DNA from: a virus
Reading direction: 5' to 3' (one strand)
Virus record (IMG/VR): IMGVR_UViG_3300012009_000091
Location: 1 to 64,000 of that record
DNA length: 64,000 bases
Under the pieces are notes generated by a model. That model saw only the letters and a program-made list of their open reading frames with translations, was not told the DNA's origin and ran no database searches. Below are positions 1 through 9,462 of the stretch, one piece after another (within the stretch, counting starts at the first letter, position 1; every line of letters begins with the position of its first letter). Position numbers and translations under genes: made by a program.

Positions 1-1
1 G

Positions 2-2674
2 GGAATTCGAACAGCTCGGACAGAGGCACAGCGTCGCCGTCTTGAAGATCGTGGATTTGCTAGTTTGACGGAAGGTCAGGTCGATCTGGGAGAGGACAGG
101 GGTTGGATGATGGCGACTGGCCGACAACATTTTGCATTGAGAATGTCCCGCATGGGGATGACTGTTGATCCAGAGACGCTTCAAGTGGCTCGGCCTTCGC
201 AATCATATATGCAGCTATTTGAAGCTACGATGGATGCACCTCGTGGAGAAGACATTCTTACGTTGATGGAGCGTCATGACAATCCATCGAGGGTGTTATC
301 GACAGCTCTGCATCTCCCCGACGACTTCCTGCAGACTGCGTCGGGAAGGGCGACTCTCCAGGAGATGATGCAAAGCGAGCGTCTCCCTGAATCTGTACGT
401 GAAGAAAGATCGTACAGGACCATTCAAGGTGGAATGGCTGCGATGGCTGCGGAGCATGTGACTGGTCTTTTGACTGCAGGAGGGGAGTCTGACATCGGCG
501 AGGACCGAGTTCGTGAGCTTCTCGGGTCTGCTAGAGGTAGAAGGGCCATTCGTATGGTGTCAGCCGCGTCAGAAGCGCGGAGTATGTTCGGGGGATCGAA
601 CTTCTTTGCTCAATCTCAGGGTCAAGAGGCCTTGACCGACGAGCAGATGGAGATACTGGACAATGTGGGTGATGCTCCTCCAGCCTGGCTTCCTTCTCGA
701 GATGAGCGGAGACGTCAGTATCAGGGCGTCCAAAATCTCCGGACGGTGGGAGAGAGGGGGATTCCTAATGCACCGGGAACGATGTTCGAGGCTTGGACTG
801 AAGAGTGGGTAAGAAATGACGTGCCGGTTGTTTCGCAGGACAATGTGAGGGATCGGGAGGCCAGACGTTTCCTTGAAGATGAAGGGGTCCGTTTTCCTGA
901 AGATATTGATCAGCATGAAATCCGGGCATATGGGTATAGGCCGATTGATTTAGAACGTCAAGCAGCTGAAAGAGCTTGGGGTAGTGGAGCGACTGAGCGG
1001 GTTTGGGTTGCTGCAGATCCGGACACGTATGGGAATCAAAATGAGCGTAATATGCTTACTGGTACTACTTCCCGGGAAATGCAGGCCATTTCTATTATGC
1101 AGCGAGGCCAGGAGTTAGGCTATACGCCGGACGAAATGGCTTTTATGGCCTTGGCTGCGAGGATGGATCCTACAGATGAAGAACAGGTCAATCTGTTTCG
1201 GGAAGCTGGCGGGCGTTCTGAAGGTAGGGAGAGGCGTCTTCGTCGAGAATTGGTTACAAGTGGCCGTACAGATGAGCTGACAAACGTGCTGGCGATGGAA
1301 CGGGATTTGCGGAGGGTGGAACGGGAGTACGACATAGATCGTTCAGATCCAGGTACTATAGATACTTTACAGATAAATAACCCGGAGCTTGCAGGCAGAT
1401 ACTCTAGAACTCGGAGAACCGTCCTTGAGACACGGGAGAGGTGGGAAGAGGAGGGTCTAAGCAGGAGTTTGGAATCTGTATCGGAGGAGACGGCCGAAGC
1501 CACTGCCGCGGCATTTGAACGTTTGAATATTCCCGAGGCGGATGCAGAACAGCTCCAACAGTTTTATCAAACTCTCTTAACTTCGGAAGCGGGGCTAAGT
1601 AACAGGGAGATGTCCGCTTTTGCTAATTTGATTGAACAGGCTGGGGGAGAAGTGTCGAGTTTGCCTAGGGTCCTTGAGTATGTGACTGCTACTCAAGTTG
1701 AGGCAGTTCGTGCTGAGCAGTTTGCTGAGACCGCAGAGGCGTTGCGGGCCGAAGGGGCTGAGCGATTATTTCAGAGTGACGATTTCCTCTCTGCTCAAGG
1801 ATACGAAGAGTTCCTTCAAATTCGGGAGGAACAGAGGGATAGGGCCAGCACTCAAGGAAGAGATCCAAGTTCAGTGACCAATGCCGACGTCATGGACGAG
1901 CTGATGGAGAGGGCGCGAAACGAAGGACGGATGGATGGGGTCGACTCCTATTTTGAGACGGGCGCTTCCGGAGCTGCGGAATTGTATATGCGTTTGCAAG
2001 GAACCGGAGATGTTTCTTCGGAAGGTATGGCAGCTCTAGATGCATTGGTGGACCGGGAGAGGCGGGAGAGAATGCAAGCACTGGAAGGTAGGGATCTGGA
2101 TCCCGACCAGCTCGGTGCGGAGATAGATGACATAGAGGAAGAGCTTGCACAGTATCGTAAGGACTTAGCTGCCGACTGGTCCAATGTTAGCTTCGCTGAC
2201 GTCATGTACGGCTCAGGTGCGTCGATGGCTGAAGGGGGGATAAATGACGTAGAGAGGGAAATCCTTTCCATATTGCCTGGTTCCGAACGTGTATTCGGAT
2301 TGCAAGCCACTATGGAAGGCGGTGGGGATGCAGAGCAGCTTCAAACAGTTCTCGCTAGTATGATTGGGGGAGGTGCTGAAAGGCAGCAGCAGTTTGCCGA
2401 GAGTATGGGTGCGGAGAGTATAGAAGATCTTGCTGCTCAATTGCAGGAAGAGGGCGTCGGCGGACAGACGTTCCAGGAGCTTGTCGGCCGAGCGATTGCG
2501 GAGGGTACGCTTTCTACACAATCCATGGAACAGTTCGAGGAACGCTCGATGCAGCAGAAGCGTGATCAGGCTACGATTCGTATGGATGAAAACCTCGATT
2601 CGGTTATCGCTGGATCAGGACGTCGAGCTCTTGTTACGGTGGCGCATGATGATGTCGACGAGCTAGCCGAATGA
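2..2674 (+). CDS. Large tape-measure-like virion protein, 5' end missing
   Basis: The reading frame is open from base 2 to the stop at 2674, so the gene enters from upstream; the TTG at 65 is only the first in-window start-like codon. About 890 residues are visible, with no recognisable enzyme motif. The chain is highly charged (Glu, Arg, Gln, Ala rich) with long predicted helical stretches, and the C-terminus is acidic. Such composition, and its place just before baseplate/hub genes, fits the C-terminal part of a tail tape-measure protein or another long internal virion protein. The gene is certain; the role is inferred from context. An ejected internal protein is an alternative. Confidence 0.7.
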   Translation, partial: GIRTARTEAQRRRLEDRGFASLTEGQVDLGEDRGWMMATGRQHFALRMSRMGMTVDPETLQVARPSQSYMQLFEATMDAPRGEDILTLMERHDNPSRVLSTALHLPDDFLQTASGRATLQEMMQSERLPESVREERSYRTIQGGMAAMAAEHVTGLLTAGGESDIGEDRVRELLGSARGRRAIRMVSAASEARSMFGGSNFFAQSQGQEALTDEQMEILDNVGDAPPAWLPSRDERRRQYQGVQNLRTVGERGIPNAPGTMFEAWTEEWVRNDVPVVSQDNVRDREARRFLEDEGVRFPEDIDQHEIRAYGYRPIDLERQAAERAWGSGATERVWVAADPDTYGNQNERNMLTGTTSREMQAISIMQRGQELGYTPDEMAFMALAARMDPTDEEQVNLFREAGGRSEGRERRLRRELVTSGRTDELTNVLAMERDLRRVEREYDIDRSDPGTIDTLQINNPELAGRYSRTRRTVLETRERWEEEGLSRSLESVSEETAEATAAAFERLNIPEADAEQLQQFYQTLLTSEAGLSNREMSAFANLIEQAGGEVSSLPRVLEYVTATQVEAVRAEQFAETAEALRAEGAERLFQSDDFLSAQGYEEFLQIREEQRDRASTQGRDPSSVTNADVMDELMERARNEGRMDGVDSYFETGASGAAELYMRLQGTGDVSSEGMAALDALVDRERRERMQALEGRDLDPDQLGAEIDDIEEELAQYRKDLAADWSNVSFADVMYGSGASMAEGGINDVEREILSILPGSERVFGLQATMEGGGDAEQLQTVLASMIGGGAERQQQFAESMGAESIEDLAAQLQEEGVGGQTFQELVGRAIAEGTLSTQSMEQFEERSMQQKRDQATIRMDENLDSVIAGSGRRALVTVAHDDVDELAE

Positions 2675-2692
2675 GTCTGACAGGAAATGCGG

Positions 2693-2911
2693 ATGGCTGA
2701 GTATACTGTATTGGAAACCAAACGACTGCCGTTTACACGCGGCGTCTTTGTGCAGCGGATCTACGATCGTTTGAGTCCTGACTTCGTGGTCCATAACTGG
2801 ACGAGAACCTATGTGAGGGCACTTAAAGCTGGTCGTCCACCGATGTTGACAACGATCAAACGGGCGATGCGGCTTCCGTTGGTTCGCCGTGTCTACCCGT
2901 CCGAGGAATAA
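2693..2911 (+). CDS. Small basic tail-operon protein, 72 aa
   Basis: Unrecognised short protein, rich in Arg and aromatic residues (motifs VRRVYPSEE and VFVQRIYDRL). An upstream in-frame ATG at 2687 lies directly against the AGGAA site, so the ATG at 2693, about 7 bases from that site, is the better start. The stop at 2909-2911 is followed after one base by the next start codon, so the two are probably translationally coupled. Its position between the tape-measure-like gene and a baseplate-type protein suggests a minor tail or baseplate component. No membrane segment or metal motif is seen. Confidence 0.65.
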   Translation: MAEYTVLETKRLPFTRGVFVQRIYDRLSPDFVVHNWTRTYVRALKAGRPPMLTTIKRAMRLPLVRRVYPSEE

Positions 2912-2912
2912 T

Positions 2913-3830
2913 ATGCCGTACGTTTTTTTGGATGTTGAGCCGTTTGATCCGGGTTTGACTCGCGCCAACGTGTTCGACCAAAGCAGCATCCCTATTCGTC
3001 GTCCATTCATGGGCCTCTCTATCAACAAGGAGACGCATGCTGCTTTACAGGTGATTAGTCGTTCTTCGACGGCTCGTGCGCATTGGTTTCGTCTGCTTAA
3101 CTCAAGCGACAATCAGGGCGAATCTTTCGGGAGCACGAATTTTATCATCACTACAGTGCGCCATGCTCGGAAAGAGGCGATTCAGCTCGTTCAATCTTTC
3201 TCTAAAACCTTTCTGTATACGTTCGGGGATACGCCTCAGTATCTCAATGTGCAGGGGGTCTTGTTGAAGTCCGAGAATTTTCCGTGGAAGACGGAATGGC
3301 TTCGGAATTACAACGAACGAATGCGGGCGAGTAAAACCGTTCAGTCCCTCGCTAGCGTCTATTTGACCGTTGAAGATGTGATCTATGAAGGCCAGATGTT
3401 AGGGTGTGATGTGGTGGATCAGGCGGACAGTAACAACATGAGTCCGCTGACTTTCTTGATGTATCTTACTAACGTCATCTATACCGATGTTGGGCCTGCC
3501 CGTTTTCCGGGTGAGGAAGGCGGAGAAGATACGACCCGAGCTTCTCGCTCGGAGTATATCCGGCTGCCGTTGTCAGAGAGAACACGAATGATCGCTGCTG
3601 GAATGGATCCGGATGAACAACATACGTACTACATCGACAGTGCGGGTAATCTTTCTTCAGCGTCTATAGAGCGGATCCGGCAGTGGGAGTTGGCTCACCA
3701 GCTTCAATGGTTGAATGACGGGCGATCATTTACAGAAGCCGCCCTACAGATTGAAAGGCTGATCAACAGCCGTGTTGGCGGGTTCGCTGCGCGTCTAGAA
3801 GAATTTGAATCGGAGATGGAAGATCTATGA
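2913..3830 (+). CDS. Tail/baseplate structural protein, 305 aa
   Basis: Start ATG 2913 is preferred over the in-frame GTG at 2889. It has a GAGGAA site at good spacing, follows the upstream stop by one base, and avoids a 23-base overlap. A central segment (roughly residues 90-155) reads TFGDTPQYLNVQGVLL, then W..EW..NYN..MR, then a short beta-rich stretch ending YEGQMLGC. I associate this pattern with structural proteins next to the tape measure in large myoviruses. The C-terminal 70 residues are helical and acidic. It overlaps the next gene by ATGA. A baseplate or tail-tube-end role is inferred, not proven. Confidence 0.7.
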   Translation: MPYVFLDVEPFDPGLTRANVFDQSSIPIRRPFMGLSINKETHAALQVISRSSTARAHWFRLLNSSDNQGESFGSTNFIITTVRHARKEAIQLVQSFSKTFLYTFGDTPQYLNVQGVLLKSENFPWKTEWLRNYNERMRASKTVQSLASVYLTVEDVIYEGQMLGCDVVDQADSNNMSPLTFLMYLTNVIYTDVGPARFPGEEGGEDTTRASRSEYIRLPLSERTRMIAAGMDPDEQHTYYIDSAGNLSSASIERIRQWELAHQLQWLNDGRSFTEAALQIERLINSRVGGFAARLEEFESEMEDL

Positions 3831-6604
3831 GTTCTGGTGATGTGAACCTCCGAGCGTTCATCGAAGGGGTAGAGATTCCTATTATCAGCTGCCAGGTTTC
3901 TGAACAACTGTGGCAGGTCACATCGGCTAATTTGACGGTTCCCTATCATCGGTTGGGGAAGCAGATCCTCGCCCGGTCGGTGGTGCATGTCTTTGTCAAA
4001 GAACCGACTCCTATCGATTTCAAACGAAAGGAAGCGGTCGAATCTGATCAAGGGGCGGCCGGTACGTTCGATGGAACCAATCCTCTTTGGGGGTTTTTTG
4101 ATACAGAAGACGCTCGTCGGTATCGAACGTTCTTCTGGGGTGAAGTTCAAGGTGACGGAAGTTTCCGAAACCCGGTTTCCGGGCAGTTGACCATCTCTGC
4201 AATCGGTTTCTCGAACTACTTTGATTTCATCCGGCAGTATCAAGCTCTTCGTGGAACTGGCTCTCTGTCCGATGAGGAGCGGCGATTTGCGGGTGTAGAG
4301 GACGCCTTCACCTCCAGTTCAGGTCGTTATGCTTCCCCTGATCGGATTGTAAATATCCTTCGTCAAGCAGAGGGAGACCTGCAAACAGGAATCCGCGATC
4401 TTCTCACGGAATTCGTTGTGCGGACGAATTGGTTTTGGAAGGATCGTTTTGCTCTTCTTCGATTTGAGGATTTGTTCCGGTCCGTCTTGAACGATGACAC
4501 GGCGGAGACTTTGATGGATCTTCGTGTCTTCAAGAAGTTCATCCGTAATACGATTGGTCGCGCGGGACTCCAGATGAATGTGCGAGGTATCCTTCAGACC
4601 CTCGGACAGTTCCTGTTTCATGATCTGATTGAACATGCAGCGCCTACGTATTTTCCTTATGTCTCAGAGGAGATATTCAATACCCTCTCATCCAATGAGT
4701 ATGACGAGACTGAGCCCGTTGTGACTCGTGCGGCTCAAGTTGATCAGATGACCAGTCTTGTTTATAAGCCGGAACTCTGGTGGACGTCCCCTCCTGCTTG
4801 CAACATTCTGTTCCCGTCTCAATACTCTGCAGAATCAATGACGCGGGACAAGATCAGCCAGCCTACGCGCACCGTGCTTAAAATCCGTCCCGGTGTATCT
4901 GGATCGCGGAGGACTATCGCAGATCGGTATTTTGCACCGGACACCACGGCGTTAAACAGCCTAGTCAGTTCGACACCGGAAAGCGAACAACATGTATTTC
5001 TCTTACCTCATGAGAAGTTTCAGGGGATCAATACCAACTTTGTTTTTCTCAACGAGATCGCGCGGCTGACTCGACGCGATTCGGCGCAAGACTATCTTCG
5101 TTCTTACGCCCAGTTCATGCATTGGAAAACCTCGTATCAGGGACGCCAGGTGACGTTTGATAGTCAGAAGATCCTCACTCAGGTTCTAGTGGGCTATCCA
5201 GCTGTGGCTCTTGACCCGTCCTGTGCTCAAGGAGACTGGTCACAAGATCCGAATTTGGCGGAGAAGATTCGATTGCGACGGTTGCTTGCGGCGTTGTATG
5301 CATGTCTCGAAAGATGGGAACGGAGACTTCGACGTCTCCGAGCGGAATTGGCTATCGCTAGAGCGCATCTTCAATATTTGGACTGGTTTCTGTGGGGATA
5401 TCCTAGTAGCGCTCCAAATCGGTCGTCGAGTATTCGTGATCTGCTCGCTCAATCGTGGAATAATAACAACGAGGAGCCTAGGTTTTCTATCAGCAATGCG
5501 ATTCAACGCATGAATCAAAATCGTTGGAGAGCTGTGGGTTGTTGGACCCCTTCTTATGATCCTGAAGCGCTTGAGAGGTTCTTTGGAGAAGCAGGTAGGG
5601 ACATCATTCCTAGCGGTTCGAGGGACTGGATTACGCTAGAACCGAGCGCGTCAAATAGCGGATATGAAGAATATATTGAACATCTCCGCGGCATTCTACT
5701 TGCGTACATTGACCGTCTCTTGCGACAGATTGCGGAGGCTGAGGCGAATATTGAACGTTTGAATGAGGGGATTGCGTGGGTTAATGCCCGGTTGCGAGAG
5801 CTTGGCTGGGACACCGGGCAGCACGAACATGTTTTGTTTTATGTTGTGCAGAAGATCATGCAGGTCAAGAATGACGCCGAAAGTCCTGTAACTCGAACAT
5901 CAATCACCGGGTCTTTTGCGCGAGTACATGATGAAGACATTGATCTCGATGGTGTACGGGGGGACAGTTTTGAGCAAGTCATCAAAACCGGGTCCGGAGG
6001 ATTCTTTTCGGATATGTACGCTCCTGATAAGATTGGTCAGGACTTCTACTACCCTCTCTACGGTGTTGAATCAGTGGTTGATCTAGGGGCGGCTTTAGGT
6101 TCAGAACAGGCGTCAGATGAACCGCCGGAAGCGGAAGCGGATATCGGTGCAGAGGAGCAGCGTTGGCATGATCTCATACTCGAGATTTGTAGAGATCGCT
6201 CGGAGGACACAGAGACGTCCGGATTGACCGTGAAAGAAGCCTTGAGTGCGATAGTTGATACGTACCGGGATCTTGTGACGTCTGGAGCAGACCCGACTCG
6301 ATTTGTGGAAACAGCAACTGCTAGACCAACAGCTACACTCTTTGATATGTTTGGGTCAGGAACTCTGGACCAGGCCTCGCAGGAGGTGTACGGTAATCAC
6401 CAGGGATCTAACAAGCCGTCTGGGGTAGGTTTCCATGAATTTGTCTTCTTACAAGGGAACAATACCGCGGATACGGAGGAAATGTTTGACACCGGTGGAC
6501 TGGAAGGTGGAGAATCAGACCACCTTGATGTAGCCACGGCTCGACGTCAACGGGTTTTGGAGTACGTACGAGCGTTGGAGAACGAGATACAGTCGGGGAA
6601 TTAG
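3827..6604 (+). CDS. Large baseplate hub-like protein, 925 aa
   Basis: Starts in an ATGA overlap. The N-terminal 60 residues (FIEGVEIPIISCQVSEQL, then alternating beta strands) resemble the first domain of hub proteins of the gp27/gpD type, which define a tail-tube-like ring. The middle (about residues 480-530 and 620-665) contains two Arg/Glu/Leu-rich coiled-coil helices (ERRLRRLRAELAIARAHL; AEAEANIERLNEG). The C-terminus is acidic and low in complexity. Gene order (tape measure, small protein, baseplate protein, hub) matches contractile-tailed phages. The hub call is by weak similarity plus position; a large baseplate wedge protein is the alternative. Confidence 0.55.
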   Translation: MSSGDVNLRAFIEGVEIPIISCQVSEQLWQVTSANLTVPYHRLGKQILARSVVHVFVKEPTPIDFKRKEAVESDQGAAGTFDGTNPLWGFFDTEDARRYRTFFWGEVQGDGSFRNPVSGQLTISAIGFSNYFDFIRQYQALRGTGSLSDEERRFAGVEDAFTSSSGRYASPDRIVNILRQAEGDLQTGIRDLLTEFVVRTNWFWKDRFALLRFEDLFRSVLNDDTAETLMDLRVFKKFIRNTIGRAGLQMNVRGILQTLGQFLFHDLIEHAAPTYFPYVSEEIFNTLSSNEYDETEPVVTRAAQVDQMTSLVYKPELWWTSPPACNILFPSQYSAESMTRDKISQPTRTVLKIRPGVSGSRRTIADRYFAPDTTALNSLVSSTPESEQHVFLLPHEKFQGINTNFVFLNEIARLTRRDSAQDYLRSYAQFMHWKTSYQGRQVTFDSQKILTQVLVGYPAVALDPSCAQGDWSQDPNLAEKIRLRRLLAALYACLERWERRLRRLRAELAIARAHLQYLDWFLWGYPSSAPNRSSSIRDLLAQSWNNNNEEPRFSISNAIQRMNQNRWRAVGCWTPSYDPEALERFFGEAGRDIIPSGSRDWITLEPSASNSGYEEYIEHLRGILLAYIDRLLRQIAEAEANIERLNEGIAWVNARLRELGWDTGQHEHVLFYVVQKIMQVKNDAESPVTRTSITGSFARVHDEDIDLDGVRGDSFEQVIKTGSGGFFSDMYAPDKIGQDFYYPLYGVESVVDLGAALGSEQASDEPPEAEADIGAEEQRWHDLILEICRDRSEDTETSGLTVKEALSAIVDTYRDLVTSGADPTRFVETATARPTATLFDMFGSGTLDQASQEVYGNHQGSNKPSGVGFHEFVFLQGNNTADTEEMFDTGGLEGGESDHLDVATARRQRVLEYVRALENEIQSGN

Positions 6605-9172
6605 ATGTCAACCGCCATAGCTATGTATCCATCTGCCATGCGTCAAGTAGGTTTTGACGCTCCGTCTGGAATTCTCAAGATTGCTTCCAACCAGATGCTG
6701 ATTCCCCGTAATCGGGGCATTTTGAACCCAGTCGATCCGGAGCTTGAAAAGATCGCGTTGGGCACGCTCCTCAAAGGGCTTGGTAAAGGGCTTGGTAAAG
6801 GTTTAGGATCTCTAGGTAGAACAGGGGCTCGCGGTTTGGGAATGGCTGCGCGTGCGCCGGGTCGGGCGGCAGGGGCCGGGTTGCGTGGTACTGGAAAGCT
6901 TTTGCAGGGGGCGGGAAAACGCCTGACTTCCAAACCATTACTTGGGCGGTTAGGAGGATCTTTACAGCGTAGTGGGATGAAAACTGAGTTGCTCGGTCAG
7001 CAAATGGGATCCTCGACTGCTAGAGCGGGAGCCAGAGCTGCGAAAAGATGGCAACCTGGTGTTTTAGACCGTTCGGCGGAAAGTGTTCGACGGGCTGTTG
7101 GAGGCCGCGCGAGCAAGGCGATGGGGAAACAGCAGTTCAATCAACTCAACCGATTAAAGCACACGGATCCTAAGACATTCTCGCGTTTGGGGCTAGGCAC
7201 ACGCGTTCGGCACGGTATAGCTCGGCGAGGGCGGACTATGACTGATGTCGCTGATGTTCAGCGGAAAACCCGAGGTTTGGGTCAAGTCGGTGCTGATACC
7301 TCGCGCCGGTCTATGGGTCGTTTGCGAGGGCAGATCGAGCGCGTCCGGAAGTATAGTCCGCGGAAAGCACAAAGACTAGAAAGCAGACTTGGTCGAGCTC
7401 ACGAGTCCCGATTTCGAGCGCAGGCGGCGGCTGGTAAAAACCCGAGCGCCTCTCGGTTCTTTAAGGATCCGACCGGAGCTCAGATTCCGAAAACGCCTCG
7501 TCAAGCCCCGTCTTCGGGATCGGCATCGGCGGCTTATAGTCCAACTCAAACTTCCTCGGCCGCCGGTTCGGCTGCTGGACGTGGACCACGGCCTGTGAAC
7601 CGCTCTCGTCGTATTCGTACCCAACAACCGGGTCGACAGACGGGTCGGACAGTGGCGGAGCAGCACGGTCTTTCGCAGTCACAGTCGGCTCCGATCCGTA
7701 GTGCACGTCAGGGAACGCAACTAGAATGGCGGGATGCATCGGGCAAGATTCAACGCGGGTCACCGGAGAGATTTCGTGCCGACCGGGATTGGGCTAGAGG
7801 GACCGGAGCGGATCTACCGACAGCCAGTCCGGTAACTGGACCGGTAACTGGATCCCATCGCTCGTATGCACCGACTGCGGCGCAGAGAGTGCAACCTGTA
7901 GCGACTGGTGCTACTGGGGCTACTGGTGCGACTGGTACAGTCGTGAAAGGACGATTTCAACCAGGAAGAGGCTTAAGCGGACCTACCCAGCCGGTTATGG
8001 GTAAAACGACGACGACGACTCCAGTGAGTCAAACAGCTACACCGACTTCGGCCTCTTCTAGGCAAGCTCCAACTAGTGGCACTTCGGGCGCTAGTCCCAC
8101 TCAGCAGGCCCCCACTCAGCAGGCCCCCACTCGGGCCCAGCAGGCTCAAACGCAGCGGGCCCAGCGGGTTCATTCCTCGGCACAGCAGCAGCGGGCTCAA
8201 ATCCGAGCGGAACGAGCTGCCCATCGGCGGGCACAGCAACGGCAGCAGGGTCAGCAAGGTCAAACGCCGCAAGGTCAAACGCCGCAAGGTCAACAGGGTC
8301 AACAGGGGACGTCGGGTCAGCAAGGTCAGCAGGGGACGTCGGGTCAACAGGGGACGTCGGGTCAACAGGGTCAGCAAGGTCAAACGTCGCAAGGTCAACA
8401 GGGTCAAACGCCGCAAAGTCAACAGGGTCAAACGCCGCAAGGTCAACAGGGTCAACAGGGGGCGTCGGGGTCTACTGGCGAAGGCGCAGAAGGCCCTAGC
8501 TGGTTCTCTCAGCCGTTATGGGAAGGAGCGCCGGCATGGGCTACAAGAGGCATGGGTCTTGGTGCCGGCGGACTGTACTACATGACGAATAAACAAAGCA
8601 GTCAGCGCAATCACGATGGTCGTGAAGTGTTGGCATCAGTGAATCAACATACAGGACGTGTTGATATGGAAAAGAAAGCATTGAATCTTCGTGGATTGGC
8701 CGCTCCGGCCGCTGCTGGTTTGGGGGGAGCTGGACTGGGCGCGTTGTTGGCAAGTCGGGTCCAATCCGATCGGTATGAGCCGTCTCGTATGCCAATGGGC
8801 GCGGGTGCGGTTTATGGACCTCGATACGCCTTGGAAGAGTTCGTTGATGAAGCGGAGGAAGCCGAGAACGAAGCCGCCTTGCAAGAGGCTTTAGCAGAAC
8901 TTCAAGGGAGTGGCGCTGTGTATGATCCCTACGATGAAATGGTCTACAAAGGAGCCAGTGATCGTGGGCGCCAGCGCGCGCGCGTTTTTACTGATGAATT
9001 GTCCAAGCTCGCCTCGGCGGCGTTGGATACGCTGGTTGAGAGTGAGTTGATTTCCCCACAGGTGGCTGCAGAATTCGGGCAGAGTCATGACGTTAGCAAG
9101 TTGGCCAACGTATTTTATGCGTTTGGGACTGCCGCCGCTGCCGCCGACGCTGCCGCGGAGGACCCTACGTAA
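6605..9172 (+). CDS. Gly/Gln-repeat virion protein, 855 aa
   Basis: Begins at the base after the previous stop. Three regions are visible. Residues 1-330 are very basic and Gly/Arg/Ala rich, with LGKGLGKGLG repeats. Residues 330-545 are a Ser/Thr/Pro/Gln/Ala-rich disordered stretch. Residues about 549-622 are a tandem array of GQQ, GQTPQ and GTS units encoded by near-identical 9- and 15-base repeats. After the array come two Gly/Ala-rich hydrophobic segments (about 650 and 705) that could insert in a membrane, and an acidic Ala-rich tail. KIA/KLA motifs recur at both ends. No known family. The composition would suit a DNA- or membrane-interacting internal virion protein, but that is speculation. 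Confidence 0.75.
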   Translation: MSTAIAMYPSAMRQVGFDAPSGILKIASNQMLIPRNRGILNPVDPELEKIALGTLLKGLGKGLGKGLGSLGRTGARGLGMAARAPGRAAGAGLRGTGKLLQGAGKRLTSKPLLGRLGGSLQRSGMKTELLGQQMGSSTARAGARAAKRWQPGVLDRSAESVRRAVGGRASKAMGKQQFNQLNRLKHTDPKTFSRLGLGTRVRHGIARRGRTMTDVADVQRKTRGLGQVGADTSRRSMGRLRGQIERVRKYSPRKAQRLESRLGRAHESRFRAQAAAGKNPSASRFFKDPTGAQIPKTPRQAPSSGSASAAYSPTQTSSAAGSAAGRGPRPVNRSRRIRTQQPGRQTGRTVAEQHGLSQSQSAPIRSARQGTQLEWRDASGKIQRGSPERFRADRDWARGTGADLPTASPVTGPVTGSHRSYAPTAAQRVQPVATGATGATGATGTVVKGRFQPGRGLSGPTQPVMGKTTTTTPVSQTATPTSASSRQAPTSGTSGASPTQQAPTQQAPTRAQQAQTQRAQRVHSSAQQQRAQIRAERAAHRRAQQRQQGQQGQTPQGQTPQGQQGQQGTSGQQGQQGTSGQQGTSGQQGQQGQTSQGQQGQTPQSQQGQTPQGQQGQQGASGSTGEGAEGPSWFSQPLWEGAPAWATRGMGLGAGGLYYMTNKQSSQRNHDGREVLASVNQHTGRVDMEKKALNLRGLAAPAAAGLGGAGLGALLASRVQSDRYEPSRMPMGAGAVYGPRYALEEFVDEAEEAENEAALQEALAELQGSGAVYDPYDEMVYKGASDRGRQRARVFTDELSKLASAALDTLVESELISPQVAAEFGQSHDVSKLANVFYAFGTAAAAADAAAEDPT
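8249..8468 (+). repeat. Short tandem coding repeats (GQQ / GQTPQ / GTS units)
   Basis: About 220 bases built from near-perfect copies of GGTCAACAG, GGTCAAACGCCGCAA and GGGACGTCG in variable order, all in the frame of the 855-aa gene. Unit lengths are multiples of three, so copy number can change without breaking the frame. Synonymous CAA/CAG alternation shows some drift between copies. The array also creates long spurious open frames on the other frames and strand. Confidence 0.9.
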
Positions 9173-9210
9173 CCTCCGCGGAAAGCCCACCCGACGGAGG
9201 GGTTAAAGTG
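9170..9210 (+). promoter_or_regulatory. Hairpin covering the ribosome-binding site of the small gene before the sigma factor
   Basis: TAACCTCCG (9170-9178) can pair with CGGAGG-GG-TTA (9195-9205): six continuous G-C-rich pairs, then three A-T pairs across a two-base bulge. The 3' arm contains the whole GGAGG site of the GTG start at 9208. The loop is about 16 bases and no T-run follows, so it does not look like a terminator. It could hold the site closed and limit translation of the small gene and, by ATGA coupling, of the sigma factor. Confidence 0.45.
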
Positions 9211-9462
9211 GCAGCAGGTACCGCGTCATGGATTACCAACGCTCTGACTCGGGCCAGACGTGGAGCAGGACATCTTCCTGATATTTGGAGGCACGCAACC
9301 AAAGCGGGAGTACCAGCGGGTCAGCGTTGGGACGCTATCAAGAGGTACGTCCAGAGCCATCCAAGCGGGGCTGGGGATCTGGCGACGTTAGGTGCTATGG
9401 CGGTTCCTATGGGAGTCGGTACCTATGATATTGGATCGTCAGTGCTCGATCAACTAACATGA
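9208..9462 (+). CDS. Small protein upstream of sigma factor, 84 aa
   Basis: GTG start with a strong GGAGGGG site six bases upstream. The N-terminal half is amphipathic and basic (ITNALTRARRG, IKRYVQ). The C-terminal third is Gly/Ala/Met-rich and hydrophobic (DLATLGAMAVPMGVG) and could be a membrane or packing segment. The family is not recognised. It overlaps the sigma-factor gene by ATGA, so the two are likely made together. It could be a sigma partner or simply a minor virion protein; nothing in the sequence decides. Confidence 0.7.
   Translation: MAAGTASWITNALTRARRGAGHLPDIWRHATKAGVPAGQRWDAIKRYVQSHPSGAGDLATLGAMAVPMGVGTYDIGSSVLDQLT

Noticed and set aside
65-67. TTG as start of the first gene
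   Set aside because: The frame continues open to base 2 with normal codons upstream and no ribosome site before 65.
7973-8455. Long - strand frame rich in Leu/Thr/Arg repeats
   Set aside because: It is the antisense of the GQQ/GQTPQ tandem repeat, has no ribosome site and only repeats the repeat pattern.
8249-8468. Possible CRISPR array
   Set aside because: Units are 9-15 bases without unique spacers and all are in frame in a coding gene.
8076-8585. Second + frame of 169 codons inside the 855-aa gene
   Set aside because: Created by the same 3-base-periodic repeats; composition is low-complexity (RRKVNRVNRG) with no plausible start.
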